Assembly (NCBI RefSeq): GCF_003795125.1
Contig: NZ_CP027783.1
Coordinates: 1,426,001-1,490,000 of the forward strand
Reading direction: 5' to 3'
DNA: 64,000 bases
Source: Tetragenococcus osmophilus
GTDB lineage: Bacteria > Bacillota > Bacilli > Lactobacillales > Enterococcaceae
Below are positions 54,971 through 64,000 of the stretch, one piece after another. A program made the position numbers and the translations under genes. Within the stretch, counting starts at the first letter, position 1, and every line of letters starts with the position of its first letter. The notes beneath the pieces were generated by a model. That model saw only the letters and a list, made by a program, of their open reading frames with translations. It had not been told where the DNA came from and did no database searches.

Positions 54971-55540
54971 ATGTATGACCTTTTAGATTCAGTTATTGAC
55001 TTTTTTACCGATTTTATGCCAGCAATATTTGTTTTACTCTTATTTGTTATAAAATCTGTTGGCAAACGTTCTAAGAAAAAACAAAAGAAGTCAAATAATC
55101 GTGAAAAAGAAACTTCGAGTACTTCACAAAGCAGCTTTCCAAAAGATAAGGAGAAAGGAGCTGCATATCAAATGAAAAATGGAGACCGGCAGACAACTCA
55201 AGTAAAGCAAAATGAACAAAAAAGAAATAGGAACAAACAATATCAACAACAAATGAGTGCAAATCAGCAAAATAAGAGAAAGTCAACTCAAAGACAAGCT
55301 CGTCAAGATCGCAACAAAGATTCTCAAAAAGAAACCCCAACTGCTCGTAGTTTGTATGGGAATCGTAATTCCAATCTCTCTAGGCAACAAACGGTAAAGT
55401 CAGGAAATAAAAAAGTCTCTACTACGCGTAAAGCGCAAAGAAAGAAAACAAGGATTGCTTTGAGAAATAATGACCTAAAAAGCGCGATGATTTATAAGGA
55501 GTTATTGGATAAACCAGTCTCTTTACGAGACGAAAAATAA
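54971..55540 (+). CDS. Hypothetical membrane-anchored basic protein after floA
   Basis: A 189-aa protein with one N-terminal membrane segment (MPAIFVLLLFVIKSVG) and a long, highly basic Lys/Arg/Gln/Asn-rich tail that is probably disordered. Only 4 nt after floA and without a strong ribosome site, so translation is probably coupled. It occupies the position of yqfB in Bacillus, but no homology is evident to me. Confidence 0.7.
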   Translation: MYDLLDSVIDFFTDFMPAIFVLLLFVIKSVGKRSKKKQKKSNNREKETSSTSQSSFPKDKEKGAAYQMKNGDRQTTQVKQNEQKRNRNKQYQQQMSANQQNKRKSTQRQARQDRNKDSQKETPTARSLYGNRNSNLSRQQTVKSGNKKVSTTRKAQRKKTRIALRNNDLKSAMIYKELLDKPVSLRDEK

Positions 55541-55549
55541 ATAGAGAAG

Positions 55550-55582
55550 AAAAAAGGTCTGTCTTATGGATAGATCTTTTTT
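55550..55582 (+). terminator. Terminator of nfeD-floA operon
   Basis: AAAAAAGGTC pairs with GATCTTTTTT with one G-U pair. Confidence 0.75.
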
Positions 55583-55633
55583 CATTTGAAAAAATAAATT
55601 GAAGTGTTTGCAGGTTTTAAGAAATTTCATTCG

Positions 55634-55662
55634 TTTAACTTAGCACTGAAGTTTGCTATAAT
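55634..55662 (+). promoter_or_regulatory. Promoter of the Xaa-Pro peptidase gene
   Basis: TTTAAC (55634-55639), 17 bp, TATAAT (55657-55662). Confidence 0.6.
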
Positions 55663-55696
55663 AGAAAAGAACTTACACGGAAAGAAGGAAATAAAT

Positions 55697-56761
55697 ATGT
55701 CGCGCATTGCTCGTTTACGAGAAAAAATGAAACAAGAAGAATTGGATGCTTTTTTAATTACGAGTCCTTATAATTTGCGTTATTTTACTAATTTTACTGG
55801 AACAACTGGATTAGCTGTTATAACAAATGAACAAGCTTTTTTCGTTACAGATTTTCGTTATACGCAACAAGCTGCAAAACAAGCGCAAGGTTTTGAAATT
55901 GTAAAAAATAGCGGGAATATTTTTGCGACAGTAGCCGAACTTGTGCAAAAAACACAAGTGAATACACTTGCTTTTGAAGAAGATTATATTACTTTTTCAG
56001 AATATGGCTTATTAAAAGAATTGATAACAGCTACTGATTTAGTACCAGTTTCCGGACTTTTGGAAGATTTACGTGAAGTAAAAGATGACGGTGAAATTAA
56101 AGCTATTAAACAAGCTTGTAATATCGCTGACCAAGGGTTTGATCATATTTTGAAGATGATACAACCGGGAATGACTGAAATCGAAGTGGCTAACCAACTA
56201 GATTTTTTCATGCGTTCATTGGGAGCTAGTGGGGTTTCTTTTGAGACAATTGTGGCTTCCGGAGCACGCTCAGCTATGCCTCATGGTGTTGCTAGCCAAA
56301 AAAGGATTGAGCAAGGCGACATCATCACACTAGATTTTGGTTGCTATTATGACGGTTATGTGTCAGATATGACTCGGACCTTTGCTATTGGTGATCCTGG
56401 AGAAAAAATGAGAGAAATTTATCAAATTGTGTTAGATGCACAATTAAAAGTAATTGAAGCAGCTAAACCGGGGATAAACGGTATCGAATTAGATGCGATT
56501 GCCCGCGATTATATTAGTTCTTTTGGTTATGGTGAAAATTTTGGTCATTCAACAGGACATGGGATAGGTTTGGATATTCACGAAGGACCTAATGTGTCAA
56601 GACGTGCAGATAAAACGTTTGTCCCAGGAAATGTTATTACAGACGAGCCGGGTATTTATCTACCTGAAATTGGCGGGGTTAGAATTGAAGATGATTTATT
56701 AATTACTTCTATTGGTAATGAAGTACTGACGCATGCTCCTAAAGAATTGATTATCTTATAA
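55697..56761 (+). CDS. Xaa-Pro peptidase (M24B)
   Basis: A 354-aa creatinase-fold dipeptidase or aminopeptidase P. The metal site is visible in LDFGCYYDGYVSDMTRTF (two Asp), GHSTGHGIGLDIHEGP (His), DEPGIYLP and VRIEDD (Glu). ATG 55697 lies behind AAGAAGGAA. No efp gene follows, although pepP-efp-asp23 is common. Confidence 0.92.
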   Translation: MSRIARLREKMKQEELDAFLITSPYNLRYFTNFTGTTGLAVITNEQAFFVTDFRYTQQAAKQAQGFEIVKNSGNIFATVAELVQKTQVNTLAFEEDYITFSEYGLLKELITATDLVPVSGLLEDLREVKDDGEIKAIKQACNIADQGFDHILKMIQPGMTEIEVANQLDFFMRSLGASGVSFETIVASGARSAMPHGVASQKRIEQGDIITLDFGCYYDGYVSDMTRTFAIGDPGEKMREIYQIVLDAQLKVIEAAKPGINGIELDAIARDYISSFGYGENFGHSTGHGIGLDIHEGPNVSRRADKTFVPGNVITDEPGIYLPEIGGVRIEDDLLITSIGNEVLTHAPKELIIL

Positions 56762-56862
56762 TTTTTTCAAGCTTTAGCATTTAATGAGTGTTAGCGTGGC
56801 TTATCTACCAATTAAATGATAGAATAAAGGCTACAAGGTAGTCCTAAAATGGAGGAATCTAA

Positions 56863-57288
56863 ATGGCTGACGAAAAAAATTTTGTTTTGGATGCAAATCA
56901 GGAACTAGGAGAAATTGTGATTGCTCCTGAAGTGATTGAAGTAATCATCGGCATCGCTGCTTCAAAAGTCGAAGGCGTCTATCGTATGCAAGGAAACTTT
57001 GCAAATGGTGTAACAGAGTTACTAGGACGTTCTACTTATGGCAAAGGCGTTTATTTAACTATGGATGAAACTGGAATAAAAGTAGATATTTATACTTATA
57101 TGAAATATGGCGTGTCTGTTCCCAAAGTTGCAATGGACATACAGAATCGAGTGAAACAGCAAGTCTTGTTTATGACAGATGTAGAACTCGCTGAAGTCAA
57201 TATTCATGTAGTTGCAGTGGTTCCGGAAAAGACGGAACAATTGAACTTAGAAGATTTTTTTGAAAATGACGAGGAAGAAAATGAGTAA
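56863..57288 (+). CDS. Asp23/Gls24 family protein (YqhY-like)
   Basis: A 141-aa envelope-stress-related protein. EIVIAPEVIEVIIGIAASKVEGV and VPKVAMDIQNRVKQQV are typical. It is paired with nusB in many Firmicutes. Ends in an acidic tail and overlaps nusB by 8 nt. Confidence 0.92.
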   Translation: MADEKNFVLDANQELGEIVIAPEVIEVIIGIAASKVEGVYRMQGNFANGVTELLGRSTYGKGVYLTMDETGIKVDIYTYMKYGVSVPKVAMDIQNRVKQQVLFMTDVELAEVNIHVVAVVPEKTEQLNLEDFFENDEEENE

Positions 57289-57727
57289 AGAATTAGCAAG
57301 ACATGAAATTAGAAAAAAAGCAGTACAAGCTTTGTTTCCTTTAGATGTGAACCAAGTACTGGAAAAAAAGGACGCAATTGAAGCTGCGTTACATTTAGAA
57401 CAAGACGAAATGGTAGATGATGAACAAGAAAATTTTGTTCCCGAGTATTTAAATACTTTAGTTACCGGTGTCTGTGATAACAAAGCTGTGCTTGATGAAA
57501 AGATTGAAAATCATTTACGTAAAGGATGGCGCTTTGAAAGACTTGCCAAAATTGATGTTATTATTTTACGGATCGGTTTATATGAAATGCTGTATGTAGA
57601 AGACGTACCTAATAAAGTGGCATTAAACGAAGCTGTTGAATTGGCAAAAACATTCAGTGATGAACAATCGCGTAAATTTATTAATGGTATTTTATCAACG
57701 GTTAACACAAAGATTGAAGCTAGCTAA
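57281..57727 (+). CDS. nusB: Transcription antitermination factor NusB
   Basis: A 148-aa all-helical RNA-binding protein that with NusE binds boxA of rRNA operons. The segments ARHEIRKKAVQALF and NKVALNEAVELAKTFSDEQSRKFINGIL are diagnostic. ATG 57281 overlaps the asp23 stop, indicating translational coupling. Confidence 0.95.
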   Translation: MSKELARHEIRKKAVQALFPLDVNQVLEKKDAIEAALHLEQDEMVDDEQENFVPEYLNTLVTGVCDNKAVLDEKIENHLRKGWRFERLAKIDVIILRIGLYEMLYVEDVPNKVALNEAVELAKTFSDEQSRKFINGILSTVNTKIEAS

Positions 57728-57743
57728 ACAGCTAGCTTCTTTT
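57716..57743 (+). terminator. Terminator overlapping the nusB stop
   Basis: GAAGCTAGCT (57716-57725) pairs with AGCTAGCTTC (57730-57739), then TTTT. Its left arm encodes the last residues of nusB. Confidence 0.8.
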
Positions 57744-57770
57744 GTTGAAAAGAAAAAGTTGTGCTAAAAT
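57742..57770 (+). promoter_or_regulatory. Promoter of the folD operon
   Basis: TTGTTG (57742-57747), 17 bp, TAAAAT (57765-57770), directly after the nusB terminator. Confidence 0.6.
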
Positions 57771-57799
57771 AAAAAAATAATATGGGGGAGTGACAATAA

Positions 57800-58651
57800 A
57801 TGGCAAAATTAATTAATGGTAGAGAATTGGCAGATAATATGCAGGAACAGATGCGTTTAGATGTTGATACGTTAAAAAAACAAGAAGTCTATCCTGGGTT
57901 AGTCGTTTTTTTAGTAGGAGACGATCCTGCAAGTAAAACTTATATAAAAAATAAAGAAATTGCAGCGCAAAAAATTGGCATCCAATCAAAATTAGAAAAT
58001 TACCCCTCAGATATCAGTGAAGAAAAATTATTAGCAGAAATAGAAAAATATAATAGTAATCCTAATTACCATGGCATTTTAGTGCAGTTACCATTACCGG
58101 ATCATATCGATGAAGAAAAAGTATTGCTTGCCATTGATCCTAAAAAAGATGTAGATGGTTTTCATCCAATGAATATGGGCAGACTCTTGTTGGGAAACCC
58201 ACAAGCATTACCATGTACACCTTATGGTATTATGAAAATGTTTGAAGCCTACGACATCGACTTAGCAGGAAAAAATGCTATTGTTATTGGCCGTAGTAAT
58301 ATTGTAGGTAAACCCATGGCTCAACTATTGTTAGCAAAAAATACAACTGTGACAATGGCTCATTCCCACACCCAAGATTTACCAACGTTAGCTAAACAAG
58401 CAGATGTGATTGTATCTGCCGTAGGCAAAGGGAATTTTGTCACTAAAGACTTTGTGAAAGAAGGCGCTGTTGTCATTGATGTAGGAATGAACCGTGACGA
58501 AAATGGCAAAAGAATTGGTGATGTAGACTTTGCTGAAGTAGAGCCTATAGCTAGTTTTATTACGCCTGTGCCTAAAGGAGTTGGACCAATGACGATTACT
58601 ATGCTAATGCAACAAACAATTGAAGCTTGTAAACGTCAGGAGTTAAATTAA
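57800..58651 (+). CDS. folD: FolD methylene-THF dehydrogenase/cyclohydrolase
   Basis: A 283-aa bifunctional enzyme of one-carbon metabolism. YIKNKEIAAQKIGI carries the catalytic Tyr and Lys, with QLPLPDHID and GRSNIVGKPMAQLLL (NADP site). Two nucleotides separate it from xseA. Confidence 0.97.
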   Translation: MAKLINGRELADNMQEQMRLDVDTLKKQEVYPGLVVFLVGDDPASKTYIKNKEIAAQKIGIQSKLENYPSDISEEKLLAEIEKYNSNPNYHGILVQLPLPDHIDEEKVLLAIDPKKDVDGFHPMNMGRLLLGNPQALPCTPYGIMKMFEAYDIDLAGKNAIVIGRSNIVGKPMAQLLLAKNTTVTMAHSHTQDLPTLAKQADVIVSAVGKGNFVTKDFVKEGAVVIDVGMNRDENGKRIGDVDFAEVEPIASFITPVPKGVGPMTITMLMQQTIEACKRQELN

Positions 58652-58653
58652 CA

Positions 58654-60000
58654 ATGGAATATTTAACAGTCAGTGCTCTAACTAAATATTTAAAAAGAAA
58701 ATTTGATGTAGACCCTTATTTAGAAAAAGTATTTTTGACAGGAGAAATATCCAATTTTCGTTTACGTCCTAATCACCAATACTTTAATATAAAAGACGAT
58801 CAAGCGAAGATTTCAGCAGTAATGTTCAAAAATGCTTTTCGTAAACTAAACTTTCAGCCAGAAGAAGGAATGAAAGTTATGGTGGTAGGCCGCATCTCCA
58901 TTTATGAAACAACTGGGAATTATCAAATTTATATTGATCAAATGCAGCCTGATGGCATTGGTGCTTTATACCAAGCCTATGAGCAATTGAAAAAAAAGCT
59001 AGAAAATGAAGGCTTATTTCACTTGCCGAAAAAGACACTACCTAAGTTCCCTAAAAGAATTGCTGTTTTAACGAGTCCTAGTGGTGCTGTTATTCGAGAT
59101 ATTATCACGACGACTAAAAGAAGGTATCCTATTGTTCAAATTGTCTTATTTCCAACTGTTGTCCAGGGTGAAAAAGCGGCAGACGATGTTGTTAGAAATA
59201 TTCAACGCGTTGAAAAAGAGGAAAACTTTGATGCCGTAATTATTGGTCGTGGTGGCGGTTCGATCGAAGATTTATGGCCATTTAACGAAGAACGTGTAGC
59301 TAGGGCGATTGTTGCATGTAATATCCCTGTGATTTCTTCTGTTGGACATGAAACAGATACTACTATTGCCGATTTGGTGGCAGATGTTCGTGCTGCAACT
59401 CCAACTGCTGCTGCGGAATTAGCTGTGCCCGTTTTAACAGAAGAAATTATGCGAATTGAAGAAAAACAAGCTCGTTTACAACAAGCTTATACACGACAGA
59501 TTCAACGAAAACAAGAGCGTTTTGAAAGAGTACAAAATTCATATATATTTCGTCAGCCGGAGCGTTTGTATGAAGCCCAATCAATTAAACTGGATCAATT
59601 AAACCAACGAATGAATCAAACGCTACAACGTATAGTATATGAAAAACAAAGAGTCTATACTCAGATAGAATCTCGTTTATACCAATCAGTCCCTACAACA
59701 CAAGTAAAAGAAAAAACACAAGAAGTGCAGTATTTGCAAGAACAATTAAAAAACCAAGTACAACAAATTATGGGCAAGAAACGACAGTCTTTTGAACAAA
59801 TGGTACAAGCCTTAGATTTATTAAGCCCTTTGAAGGTGATGGGCAGAGGTTATAGTTATACAACTAAACAAGAAAAGGTTGTGAAGTCTGTGCAGGAATT
59901 AGCCGAAAACGATACCTTGCAAGTGCACTATCAAGATGGACAGGTACAAACAAAAGTAATGCAAATTAAGGAGGATGAAGATGGCCGAGGCAACATTTGA
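58654..60000 (+). CDS. xseA: Exodeoxyribonuclease VII large subunit
   Basis: A 448-aa nuclease subunit. An N-terminal OB domain ([20 protein letters not shown]) is followed by the catalytic region ([28 protein letters not shown]) and a long coiled coil. It acts with XseB; the two genes overlap. Confidence 0.96.
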   Translation: MEYLTVSALTKYLKRKFDVDPYLEKVFLTGEISNFRLRPNHQYFNIKDDQAKISAVMFKNAFRKLNFQPEEGMKVMVVGRISIYETTGNYQIYIDQMQPDGIGALYQAYEQLKKKLENEGLFHLPKKTLPKFPKRIAVLTSPSGAVIRDIITTTKRRYPIVQIVLFPTVVQGEKAADDVVRNIQRVEKEENFDAVIIGRGGGSIEDLWPFNEERVARAIVACNIPVISSVGHETDTTIADLVADVRAATPTAAAELAVPVLTEEIMRIEEKQARLQQAYTRQIQRKQERFERVQNSYIFRQPERLYEAQSIKLDQLNQRMNQTLQRIVYEKQRVYTQIESRLYQSVPTTQVKEKTQEVQYLQEQLKNQVQQIMGKKRQSFEQMVQALDLLSPLKVMGRGYSYTTKQEKVVKSVQELAENDTLQVHYQDGQVQTKVMQIKEDEDGRGNI

Positions 60001-60202
60001 AGAATCTTTAGAAGAATTGGAAAAAATTGTGACCCGCTTAGAACAAGGAGATGTTCCTTTAGAAGAAGCTTTAGACGCTTTCCAAAAGGGAATGGAATTA
60101 AGTAAGCAATGTAAAGAGACTTTGTCTAAAGCAGAAAAAACACTAACAAAAATGATGACAGAAGAAGACAAAGAAGTGCCATTTGAAGAGGAAGAACAAT
60201 GA
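59981..60202 (+). CDS. xseB: Exodeoxyribonuclease VII small subunit
   Basis: A 73-aa helical protein ([19 protein letters not shown]). ATG 59981 behind AAGGAGG; it overlaps the xseA end by 20 nt and the ispA start by 4 nt. Confidence 0.96.
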   Translation: MAEATFEESLEELEKIVTRLEQGDVPLEEALDAFQKGMELSKQCKETLSKAEKTLTKMMTEEDKEVPFEEEEQ

Positions 60203-61095
60203 GTTCTTTATTTGTGTTGCAAGAAAACGAATTACCTAAAGTTGAAGAACAGATCAAAAAATTTATCCATAACAATACTTCTAATGAAGAACTGAAAGAA
60301 AGCATGTTATATTCAGTGAATGCTGGAGGTAAACGGCTTCGCCCCTTACTGGTATTAGCTACTGCTTTTGACTTTGAGCAAAAACTGTCTTTACAGGCTT
60401 ATCAAATTGCAGCGGCTTTAGAGATGGTCCACACTTATTCTCTTATTCATGATGATTTACCAGCGATGGATAATGACGATCTACGACGTGGTCAGCCTAC
60501 AAACCATATGGTTTTTGGAGAAGGGTTGGCCATTTTAGCTGGAGATGCTTTATTAACAGGATCCTTTGAGTTAATAGCAAGCACTGAGTTAGCTTCTAAG
60601 AAAAAAAGTCAAATTTTGCAGTTACTTGCTAGTGCAGCTGGGTCTCATGGAATGGTTGCTGGACAAGTGGATGATATTCAAAGTGAGCAGAAGAGGCTTT
60701 CTTTTGCTGAATTAGCTAAACTTCACCAAAAAAAGACGGGAGCTTTAATCCGTTTTGCTGTAGTCAGTGCAGGGATTCTAACGGACCAAAATGAAACAGT
60801 TTTAGCCCATCTAGAGCAATTCGCTGATCATTTAGGTTTGGCTTTTCAAATCAGAGATGATTTACTTGATGAATTAGCAACTACAGAACAAATGGGCAAA
60901 AAAACGCAAAAAGATAATATTGCAGGAAAAAATACATATCCAGCGTTATTAGGGATAGAAAAGGCAAAATTGGCACTTGAAGAGGAACTAAGGCAAGCGA
61001 AAAATGTTCTGGCAGAAATCTCTAATGAAAATTTTGCGCCTAGCTTGTTACAAGAGGTTATAAAGTTATTTGAACTGAAAAGAGGCAAGGAATGA
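60199..61095 (+). CDS. ispA: Farnesyl diphosphate synthase-type polyprenyl synthetase
   Basis: A 298-aa prenyltransferase. The first Asp-rich motif is [12 protein letters not shown], the second IRDDLLDE, and GGKRLRP binds IPP. It supplies precursors for undecaprenyl and quinone lipids. Overlaps tlyA by 4 nt. Confidence 0.95.
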   Translation: MSSLFVLQENELPKVEEQIKKFIHNNTSNEELKESMLYSVNAGGKRLRPLLVLATAFDFEQKLSLQAYQIAAALEMVHTYSLIHDDLPAMDNDDLRRGQPTNHMVFGEGLAILAGDALLTGSFELIASTELASKKKSQILQLLASAAGSHGMVAGQVDDIQSEQKRLSFAELAKLHQKKTGALIRFAVVSAGILTDQNETVLAHLEQFADHLGLAFQIRDDLLDELATTEQMGKKTQKDNIAGKNTYPALLGIEKAKLALEEELRQAKNVLAEISNENFAPSLLQEVIKLFELKRGKE

Positions 61096-61907
61096 AAAAA
61101 GAACGGGTAGATGTTTTAGCTTTCGAACAAGGACTTTTTGCCACCAGAGAACAAGCCAAAAGAGGGATTATGGCCGGGATGGTTTACACAAAAAAAAATC
61201 AACGGTTAGATAAACCTGGGGAAAAGATTCAGCAAGAAACTGTTCTTAAAATTATTGGAGAGCAGTTGCCTTATGTTTCTCGTGGTGGACTAAAGTTGGA
61301 AAGAGCTTTAAAAGTATTTGATTTTAATGTAAGAGATAAAATTTTACTTGATATCGGGGCTTCTACCGGAGGCTTTACAGATTGTGCGTTACAATATGGA
61401 GCAAAACTAAGTTATGCTCTTGATGTAGGTTATAATCAACTAGCTTGGAAAATAAGACAAGATCCGCGAGTTATTGTAATGGAAAGGACAAATTTTCGTT
61501 ATTGTAAACCATCTGATTTTACACAAGGAGTACCTGAAGTGGCGACGATTGACGTTTCTTTTATTTCTTTAAAAAAAATACTACCTGCTTTGTATTCAAT
61601 ACTTGCAAGTAAGGCAGACGTGATGGCTTTGATTAAACCGCAGTTTGAAGCAGGGAAAGACTCTGTTGGAAAAAAAGGAATTATCCACGACGCTAATATA
61701 CATCAAGAAGTGTTAACAGATATAGTAAACTTTGCTTTAGGTGAAAAATTTGATTTACAAGCGCTAAGCTATTCACCGGTCACAGGCGGCCAAGGAAATA
61801 TTGAATTTATTGCTCATTTTAAAAAAGCAGAGGATCTAGGTGTCAAACGAGAAAATAAAAGTATTGCTGAAGTAGTGAACGAAGCACACGGAGCATTAGA
61901 CAAATAA
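61092..61907 (+). CDS. TlyA family rRNA methyltransferase
   Basis: A 271-aa protein. The N-terminal S4 domain (RVDVLAFEQGLFATREQAKRG) is followed by an FtsJ/RrmJ-like SAM domain (LLDIGASTGGFTDCAL; VSFISLKKI). TlyA enzymes 2'-O-methylate rRNA cytidines; Bacillus YqxC is the close analogue and its target is not certain. It is next to argR-recN as usual. Confidence 0.92.
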   Translation: MKKERVDVLAFEQGLFATREQAKRGIMAGMVYTKKNQRLDKPGEKIQQETVLKIIGEQLPYVSRGGLKLERALKVFDFNVRDKILLDIGASTGGFTDCALQYGAKLSYALDVGYNQLAWKIRQDPRVIVMERTNFRYCKPSDFTQGVPEVATIDVSFISLKKILPALYSILASKADVMALIKPQFEAGKDSVGKKGIIHDANIHQEVLTDIVNFALGEKFDLQALSYSPVTGGQGNIEFIAHFKKAEDLGVKRENKSIAEVVNEAHGALDK

Positions 61908-61981
61908 AAAAGCTGGGCAAAAGAATTCGACAATGCTTATTTACAACCATTGTAGGAATGTGCAATTGCCTCAGCTTTTTT
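61907..61981 (+). terminator. Terminator of folD-tlyA
   Basis: AAAAGCTG and GCAA pair with TTGC and CAGCTTTTT, enclosing a CAATG/CATTG hairpin. Confidence 0.8.
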
Positions 61982-62105
61982 ATTTTGTACTTTTATATAG
62001 AATGAGATTTTTTGTTCTATCTTTCCTTATCTTTTAAAATAGGCTATGATAAACATGAAAACAAGAACATTTGCTTATAAAAAGCAAAGAAAAAGGAGGC
62101 ATAAT

Positions 62106-62555
62106 GTGAAAAAAGAAGAGCGGCATCAACTCATTATCCAATTATTAGAAGAAGAAAATATTCAAAAACAAGAAGAATTGGTAACAGCTTTACAAAATCG
62201 TAATATTGCAGTCACTCAAGCAACAGTATCAAGAGATATCAAAGAATTAAAATTGATTAAAGTTCCTGCTACAGGAGGTGGTTATCGTTATAGTCTTCCT
62301 GTAGAATCAGACGAGGAAATGAATGAAAAATTAACTAAATTAATAAAAAATGCTTTTGTGTCACTGGATCATATGGATAAATTTGTTGTCTTAAAAACTT
62401 TGCCCGGCAACGCTTCTGCCATTGCTAATTTGATTGATAAACGCTTTGCTGAAGAGCTGTTTGCAATTTTAAATGATGACGATAATATTTTGATGATCAC
62501 AAAGACAACTCAAGCCAGAGAACACTTATTTCAAGAGCTGCAAAAGTATATCTAA
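62106..62555 (+). CDS. argR: Arginine repressor family regulator ArgR/AhrC
   Basis: A 149-aa protein. An N-terminal winged HTH (RHQLIIQLLEEENIQ; VTQATVSRDIKEL) is followed by a C-terminal hexamerisation and arginine-binding domain (GNASAIANLIDK). GTG 62106 behind AAAGGAGG is preferred over an ATG at 62046. Located directly upstream of recN, the conserved AhrC position. Confidence 0.94.
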   Translation: MKKEERHQLIIQLLEEENIQKQEELVTALQNRNIAVTQATVSRDIKELKLIKVPATGGGYRYSLPVESDEEMNEKLTKLIKNAFVSLDHMDKFVVLKTLPGNASAIANLIDKRFAEELFAILNDDDNILMITKTTQAREHLFQELQKYI

Positions 62556-62570
62556 TAAGGGGAGTTACAT

Positions 62571-64000
62571 ATGTTATTAGAGTTGTCTATTGAAAATTTT
62601 GCAATTATAGAAGACCTTCACTTAACCTTTCATAAAGGAATGACGGCATTAACAGGAGAAACAGGAGCTGGTAAGTCAATTATTATTGATGCGATGGGCT
62701 TATTAGCAGGTGGAAGAGGTTCTATAGATTATATTCGTCAGGGAAAACAAAAATGTGTATTAGAAGGCTTATTTGAATTACCTAAGTCTATTTCTTTTAG
62801 CACCTTGCTAGAAGAGTTGGGAATTGAACAACAAGATGAATTGTTAATTGTTCAACGTGATATTACCAGTTCTGGCAAGAGTGTTTGTCGTGTGAATGGT
62901 AGAATGGTTACTTTAGGAAACTTAAAGCGGATTGGCAGCTATCTCGTGGACATCCAAGGCCAAAATGAACATCAAGATCTTTTGCAACCAGAAAGACATT
63001 TACAGATGGTGGATAATTTTGGTTCTCAGGATTTTAAAGAACAACTAGCAAACTTTAAAGAAAAGTATAACGAGTTTCGTGAGCTAGAAAAAAGAGTTCG
63101 GGATATCCAAGAAAACGAACAATCTTATATTCAACGAATCGATATGTTGAAATTTCAAAAACAAGAGATTGAAGAAGCTGATTTACAAATAAATGAAGAA
63201 GAGAAACTGGTAGAAGAACGAGATAAGTTAGTAAATTTTCAAAAGATCGTAGATGCATTTGCTAAAAGCCATGAAGCTTTAGCTTCAGAAACAGAAAATA
63301 GTTTAGATGGGATTGGAATTGTGGCTCAAGAACTACAAGAAGTAGCTCATTTAGATAAAGAATATGAACAAATTAATGAAAATGTTCAAAATGCTTACTA
63401 CTTATTACAAGATGCTGCCGGAGAAATTTCTGATACGCTAGATCAACTAGAGTTAGATGAGGGACGTTTGGAAGAAGTGAATGCGCGTTTGGAAGTGATC
63501 CGTCAGTTGAAACGCAAATACGGAGATTCAATCGAGACGGTCTTGAATTACTATGAAGAAATTTCAGCAGAATTAGCTCAAGCAGATGATACTGGAAATC
63601 ATTTAGAAGAACTACAGTTAAAGTTAGATAAACAAAATAATGAGATTTGGAAAATGGCTGAAAATATACATGCTCAACGAAAGAAAATAGCCCGGCAATT
63701 AGAAAAAGATATTCTACAGGAATTAGCAGATTTATATCTTGAAAATACACAGTTTGAAGTTCATTTTTCTGAAGAAAAACATTTAAATCAAACAGGATTT
63801 GATAAAATTGAATTTTATCTAACAACAAATCCAGGTGAACCTGTAAAACCTCTAGCTAAAGTTGCCTCTGGAGGAGAATTGTCACGTATATTACTAGCTT
63901 TAAAATCAATTTTTTCTAGAGCCCAAGAAAAAACAAGTATCGTTTTTGATGAAGTAGATACAGGAGTGAGTGGACGGGTAGCCCAAGCTATCGCAGAAAA
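62571..64000 (+). CDS. recN: DNA repair protein RecN, 3' end outside the window
   Basis: 476 codons are visible without interruption. MLLELSIENFAIIEDLHL and the Walker A GETGAGKS start the SMC-like ATPase, a long coiled coil fills the middle, and the signature ASGGELSRI and Walker B VFDEVDTGVSG are reached near the edge. The family is usually about 550-575 aa, so roughly 80-100 residues are missing past 64000. GGGGAG precedes the ATG. Confidence 0.96.
   Translation, partial: MLLELSIENFAIIEDLHLTFHKGMTALTGETGAGKSIIIDAMGLLAGGRGSIDYIRQGKQKCVLEGLFELPKSISFSTLLEELGIEQQDELLIVQRDITSSGKSVCRVNGRMVTLGNLKRIGSYLVDIQGQNEHQDLLQPERHLQMVDNFGSQDFKEQLANFKEKYNEFRELEKRVRDIQENEQSYIQRIDMLKFQKQEIEEADLQINEEEKLVEERDKLVNFQKIVDAFAKSHEALASETENSLDGIGIVAQELQEVAHLDKEYEQINENVQNAYYLLQDAAGEISDTLDQLELDEGRLEEVNARLEVIRQLKRKYGDSIETVLNYYEEISAELAQADDTGNHLEELQLKLDKQNNEIWKMAENIHAQRKKIARQLEKDILQELADLYLENTQFEVHFSEEKHLNQTGFDKIEFYLTTNPGEPVKPLAKVASGGELSRILLALKSIFSRAQEKTSIVFDEVDTGVSGRVAQAIAE

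Noticed and set aside
63373-63828. 151-aa minus-strand ORF
   Set aside because: It is the antisense of the recN coiled coil; recN reads through without interruption and carries all family motifs.

Overview
The window looks like chromosome from a low-GC Gram-positive of the Lactobacillales, most likely Enterococcaceae and close to Tetragenococcus or Enterococcus. That is an inference from gene order (coiA-pepF, relQ-nadK-rluD-mgtE, rpmG-secE-nusG-rplKAJL, dnaX-ybaB-recR-tmk, nusB-folD-xseAB-ispA-tlyA-argR-recN), AT-rich codon use, strong AGGAGG ribosome sites, frequent TTG/GTG starts, and a LevR/sigma-54-controlled mannose PTS. The species itself cannot be fixed from the sequence.

Layout. 1-650: the 5' end of an IS110-family recombinase with its long upstream non-coding region, then a cluster of GC-rich hairpins. 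650-9770: competence, peptidase, alarmone, NAD kinase, pseudouridine synthase, Mg transport, CutC and RlmA. 9770-15550: a predicted small RNA, trmL, a phosphatase/mutase, a 41-bp palindrome array, recD2, a lipid kinase and a second predicted RNA with a cre-like site. 15550-24600: queT with a preQ1-like leader, a CBS/ACT protein, rpmG-secE-nusG, a group IIC intron, an exported alpha/beta hydrolase, and the L11-L1-L10-L12 genes with their leaders. 24600-27340: a cellobiose-type EIIC and GH1 glycosidase. 27540-34740: the replication and repair run from dnaX to dinB. 34780-36315: a complete ISL3-family element with 8-bp target duplications. 36400-39340: nrdDG with two NrdR-like boxes. 39480-45620: lplA, an aldo/keto reductase, an archaeal-type prolyl-tRNA synthetase behind a T-box, trmR, a second 41-bp palindrome array, tRNA-Arg and rplU-prp-rpmA. 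46200-53160: LevR-type activator, sigma-54 promoter, mannose-family PTS and ManO. 53350-64000: NfeD/FloA, an aminopeptidase, asp23-nusB, folD, xseAB, ispA, tlyA, argR and recN, which is cut by the window end.

Most of the window is housekeeping sequence. The unusual parts are between genes. Two arrays of imperfect palindromes (11272-11476 and 43889-44126) share a spacing of 41 bp and a matching degenerate unit followed by a 42-bp step, so they look like copies of one undescribed repeat family. Two predicted stand-alone RNAs have promoter and terminator signals (9799-9947 plus; 15176-15470 minus, the latter with a CcpA-like operator on its -35). Other points are a slippery heptamer in the right frame in dnaX, a group IIC intron placed exactly on the nusG terminator that rebuilds the stop codon of the facing gene, and an ISL3 insertion into one arm of a 16-bp palindrome.
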